Below, piece after piece: positions 29,876 through 31,686 of a DNA stretch of 31,686 nucleotides (its first letter is position 1; the number at the start of each line of letters is the position of its first letter). The notes under the pieces are model-generated. The model did not search any database. It saw only the letters and a list, made by a program, of their open reading frames with translations, and was not told the DNA's origin. A program made the translations under genes and the position numbers. The stretch comes from a virus, in the IMG/VR virus record IMGVR_UViG_3300037293_000256, positions 1 to 31,686 of that record, one strand, 5' to 3'.

Positions 29876-30245
29876 TCCGCTGTGGAGGTTTTGGAGTTTT
29901 GGATTACAGTCCCGTTCGCACGGCAAAGCGTTGCCACAAATTTCAAGCTTTGCTGCTTCCAAAAGTATGTTTTCTTTCAAGCTCTTGGCGCTGTGAACTG
30001 GATTGTGCGCAGTTCACAGCTTCGGAGAATATCGGCACTGAGAGAACGCTTACGCGTCTCCTCGCGCCTAGGGCGGTGCTTAGCCCACCATGCATAACCC
30101 TCGAAAACAACGGGAAAATCCGGCCTCGGCCGGGGCGGGAGAAACGTTTCTCAAGGGCAAGTGGCGGAGGGAACGCGACTAGCTCCCAACTCTCTCTCGT
30201 GCCAGCGTCGGTTAGTGGCGGTTCGTGCGTACCTCTTCGGCACAT
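29876..30245. other. Palindrome-rich intergenic region after hsdR
   Basis: No believable gene is seen in 370 bases. Three strong inverted repeats stand out. GCTGTGAACTG (29990-30000) pairs with CAGTTCACAGC (30010-30020), 11 bp around a 9-base spacer. CCGGCC-TC-GGCCGG is at 30120-30133. The perfect 14-bp palindrome GAGAAACGTTTCTC is at 30139-30152. The first could end hsdR transcription, though no U-run follows. The others could be operators, or an edge of the island. No tRNA could be fitted here. Confidence 0.5.
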
Positions 30246-30809
30246 TCAGATGAGATTTTCGTATCGACGAAAAAAGTCCGCAGTGTGTAGCAGCCCTTGG
30301 CTTTCAAGTTTCAGCACCAGCGCACTGACACTGTACTTGGGATCGCGCAACCTGGCGCGCATCTCCCGCATCGCTTCAATTGCCACGACGTGATCAAGAT
30401 CCACGGCGTTCGAAATGAACACGTCGGCCGACATGACTTCTATAGACCAGAGGTCGAGCACGTCTTGAGGAAAATCTGAAAGGTTGTCCGTCACCAAGGT
30501 TTCGCATCTGGCCCAGATCGCCGCCTGAAGAACATGCTCGTCATTAGGGTCTGGCAACATCCCCGTAACATTGATGTCTGCCCCAAGCGGAACTGTTGCT
30601 TCCGGAAAAGCCTTCTCAATGGCTGCGCGTTGGCGTGCGGTATTCGATGTGCCTTTCGAGATCGTGGCGATGGATTTCTCGGTTTCATCGAGTATGCGAT
30701 CAGACCAACGCGGCCGAAACAGGCCTGCCTCTGCAAGGCTGAGGATGATGTTTCTCTTGAGCGCCCCGCCCAGAACACAAGCATCAATCAATGCGGAGTA
30801 GCGGTTCAT
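30246..30809 (-). CDS. PIN-domain toxin (VapC-like ribonuclease)
   Basis: A 187-residue protein with the acidic set of PIN ribonucleases: D9 in L-I-D-A-C-V-L, E42 in I-L-D-E-T-E, D in P-D-P-N-D-E-H-V (near 89) and D in V-T-D-N-L-S-D-F-P. It should cleave RNA when its partner is lost. The gene directly follows a HTH-type antitoxin. The start is set at the ATG at 30809. A TTG at 30818 overlaps the antitoxin stop codon and would add three residues; neither has a strong ribosome-binding site. The length exceeds minimal VapC toxins (about 130 residues) through a helical C-terminal part. It resembles COG1569-type PIN proteins. Confidence 0.82.
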   Translation of the reverse strand: MNRYSALIDACVLGGALKRNIILSLAEAGLFRPRWSDRILDETEKSIATISKGTSNTARQRAAIEKAFPEATVPLGADINVTGMLPDPNDEHVLQAAIWARCETLVTDNLSDFPQDVLDLWSIEVMSADVFISNAVDLDHVVAIEAMREMRARLRDPKYSVSALVLKLESQGLLHTADFFRRYENLI

Positions 30810-30814
30810 GGCGC

Positions 30815-31279
30815 TCAAACCAGGTCATCCTCGACGTCCATAGCTGCAAGTTCGGCGAGAGCCTCTGATCGATCCTGATCGCGTTGGGTTTTATAGGCGA
30901 ACAAGTCTTCGGCGCGAATGCGTCGGTGCCGCCCTACTTTGACAAATGGGATATCCCCTTTTTCGAGGACCTTGATAAGATAAGGCCGTGAAACGTTCAG
31001 CAGGTCAGCGGCCTCTTGCGTAGTGAGTTCGGCTTCAACCGGCATCATTCGGAACCCACGACCGCTGGAGATCAGGCGCAGGATATCCAGCAGCGTGTCA
31101 GTAAGCGACGGCATGAGAGTGATGGCACGCGTCTCACCATCATTGAACGCAAGGGCCAAGCTTACAGGTTCGCCTTCCTTTACCTGAGCCGCAATGATCG
31201 AGCGTAGCTGCTCCGCATTCTGGATCTCAACTTTTGTTGGAAGCCGGTTTGCGAACCGGTCTTTTTCTAATGCCGTCAT
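30815..31279 (-). CDS. Excisionase-type HTH antitoxin
   Basis: A 154-residue protein. Residues 82-132 hold an excisionase/MerR-like winged helix: L-T-T-Q-E-A-A-D-L-L-N-V-S-R-P-Y-L-I-K-V-L, F-V-K-V-G-R-H-R-R-I and D-L-F-A-Y. The acidic end (M-D-V-E-D-D-L-V) is suited to binding a toxin. The N-terminal 80 residues are a separate alpha/beta part. The start at 31279 follows GGAGGG; a longer frame to 31327 is not supported. Its position before the PIN gene makes it the likely antitoxin and self-repressor. A dyad TCGAA-TTA-TTCGA at 31350-31362 upstream is a weak operator candidate. Confidence 0.8.
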   Translation of the reverse strand: MTALEKDRFANRLPTKVEIQNAEQLRSIIAAQVKEGEPVSLALAFNDGETRAITLMPSLTDTLLDILRLISSGRGFRMMPVEAELTTQEAADLLNVSRPYLIKVLEKGDIPFVKVGRHRRIRAEDLFAYKTQRDQDRSEALAELAAMDVEDDLV

Positions 31280-31374
31280 GTGACCCTCCATCTGCACCGG
31301 AACAACCGGGCACTGTCTTCTTGCCACGCCATCGAAGCAGACGCAACGGTCGAATTATTCGAAACAACTTGTCT

Positions 31375-31683
31375 CTACCTCTTCGGCGACACATCCTTCA
31401 TCGCCGCCTGCAGGAGCAGCGCCACGTTCTCAGCGGTGAACTTGTAGCCCTTACTGTCCGGCACGCGCGTGGCCGAAACCGGATACTTTGGTCGTCGCGG
31501 ATCGATGCCCGCAACACGGAATCGCTCTCGCCCCGTTGAAAACTCCCGCCCAAAGTCATCGGGTGATAAGCCGTATTCTTCGGCAAGCACCTCGAAGAGC
31601 ATCCGATCTGGGTCCAGCGTCGAGCCGTCCGGCAGCGGGATGGACACGCGTAAGCCGAACTCGAAGTTCCAGCGCAGATCCAT
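31375..31683 (-). CDS. Hypothetical protein at the right edge
   Basis: A 102-residue stretch reading leftward from a possible ATG at 31683. The frame is still open at the window edge, so the true start may lie further right. It contains V-S-I-P-L-P-D-G-S-T-L and F-E-V-L-A-E-E-Y-G-L-S-P-D-D-F-G, then F-T-A-E-N-V-A-L-L-L-Q-A-A and a basic end. No family is recognised. It lies 95 bases upstream of the antitoxin in the same direction, so it may share its transcript. Confidence 0.55.
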   Translation of the reverse strand: MDLRWNFEFGLRVSIPLPDGSTLDPDRMLFEVLAEEYGLSPDDFGREFSTGRERFRVAGIDPRRPKYPVSATRVPDSKGYKFTAENVALLLQAAMKDVSPKR

Positions 31684-31686
31684 GGT

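Noticed and set aside
30020-30245. Possible tRNA or tmRNA attachment site in the hsdR-toxin gap
   Set aside because: I tried both strands for an acceptor stem, anticodon arm and T-loop and could not fit one.
29899-30393. Plus-strand 164-codon frame after hsdR
   Set aside because: It runs into the PIN toxin gene on the other strand, has no ribosome-binding site and crosses three palindromes.

Overview
The window is GC-rich, with dense coding, short gene overlaps and small accessory families (DUF6362, DUF3489, DUF2924, DUF7220-like) that I associate with alphaproteobacteria, most likely Rhodobacterales (Paracoccus/Roseobacter-type). It reads as an integrated prophage or phage-derived element followed by a mobile-element and defence island. 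No rRNA, tRNA or CRISPR array was recognised.

Region 1 (1-5.4 kb) is the phage edge. It holds a partial terminase-small-subunit-like gene, two copies of a small membrane protein, a left cluster of four small plus-strand genes plus a DUF3489 gene ending at a clear intrinsic terminator, a ParB-domain/DNA methyltransferase fusion, a repeat-rich 470-base non-coding stretch, and a lone phage minor tail protein Z homologue.

Region 2 (5.4-17.5 kb, all minus strand) is a tightly packed replication and recombination operon. In transcription order it runs: a Com-like zinc ribbon, a sigma-like regulator, small hypothetical genes, a helical HTH-type protein, a Sak4-like RecA-fold annealing ATPase with a probable ssDNA-binding partner, a zinc-finger protein, a Cas4/RecB-like nuclease with a cysteine cluster, a RecD/Dda-like helicase, a large Toprim primase-helicase, a RuvC-like resolvase and DUF6362. 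Many of these genes overlap by 1 to 11 bases with ATGA, GTGA or TGATG junctions, which suggests translational coupling. The 3' end of the primase gene carries 12 copies of a GGTTCAC/GTGAACC heptamer, including a perfect 27-bp inverted repeat. This is the best candidate for a replication origin in the window.

Region 3 (17.6-22.5 kb) holds a 724-residue protein I cannot assign and a four-gene cassette coupled by ATGA overlaps: a small protein, DUF2924, a large serine recombinase and a small HTH protein.

Region 4 (22.7-31.7 kb) is a complete type I restriction-modification operon (hsdM-hsdS-extra gene-hsdR). The extra gene has an ExK nuclease-like motif. After it come a palindrome-rich intergenic stretch, a PIN-domain toxin with an HTH antitoxin, and one hypothetical gene at the right edge.

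Working together, the minus-strand genes would replicate and recombine phage DNA, the recombinase cassette would move or resolve DNA, and the type I system and toxin-antitoxin pair would stabilise or defend the island. The parts of this picture that go beyond the visible motifs are inference.
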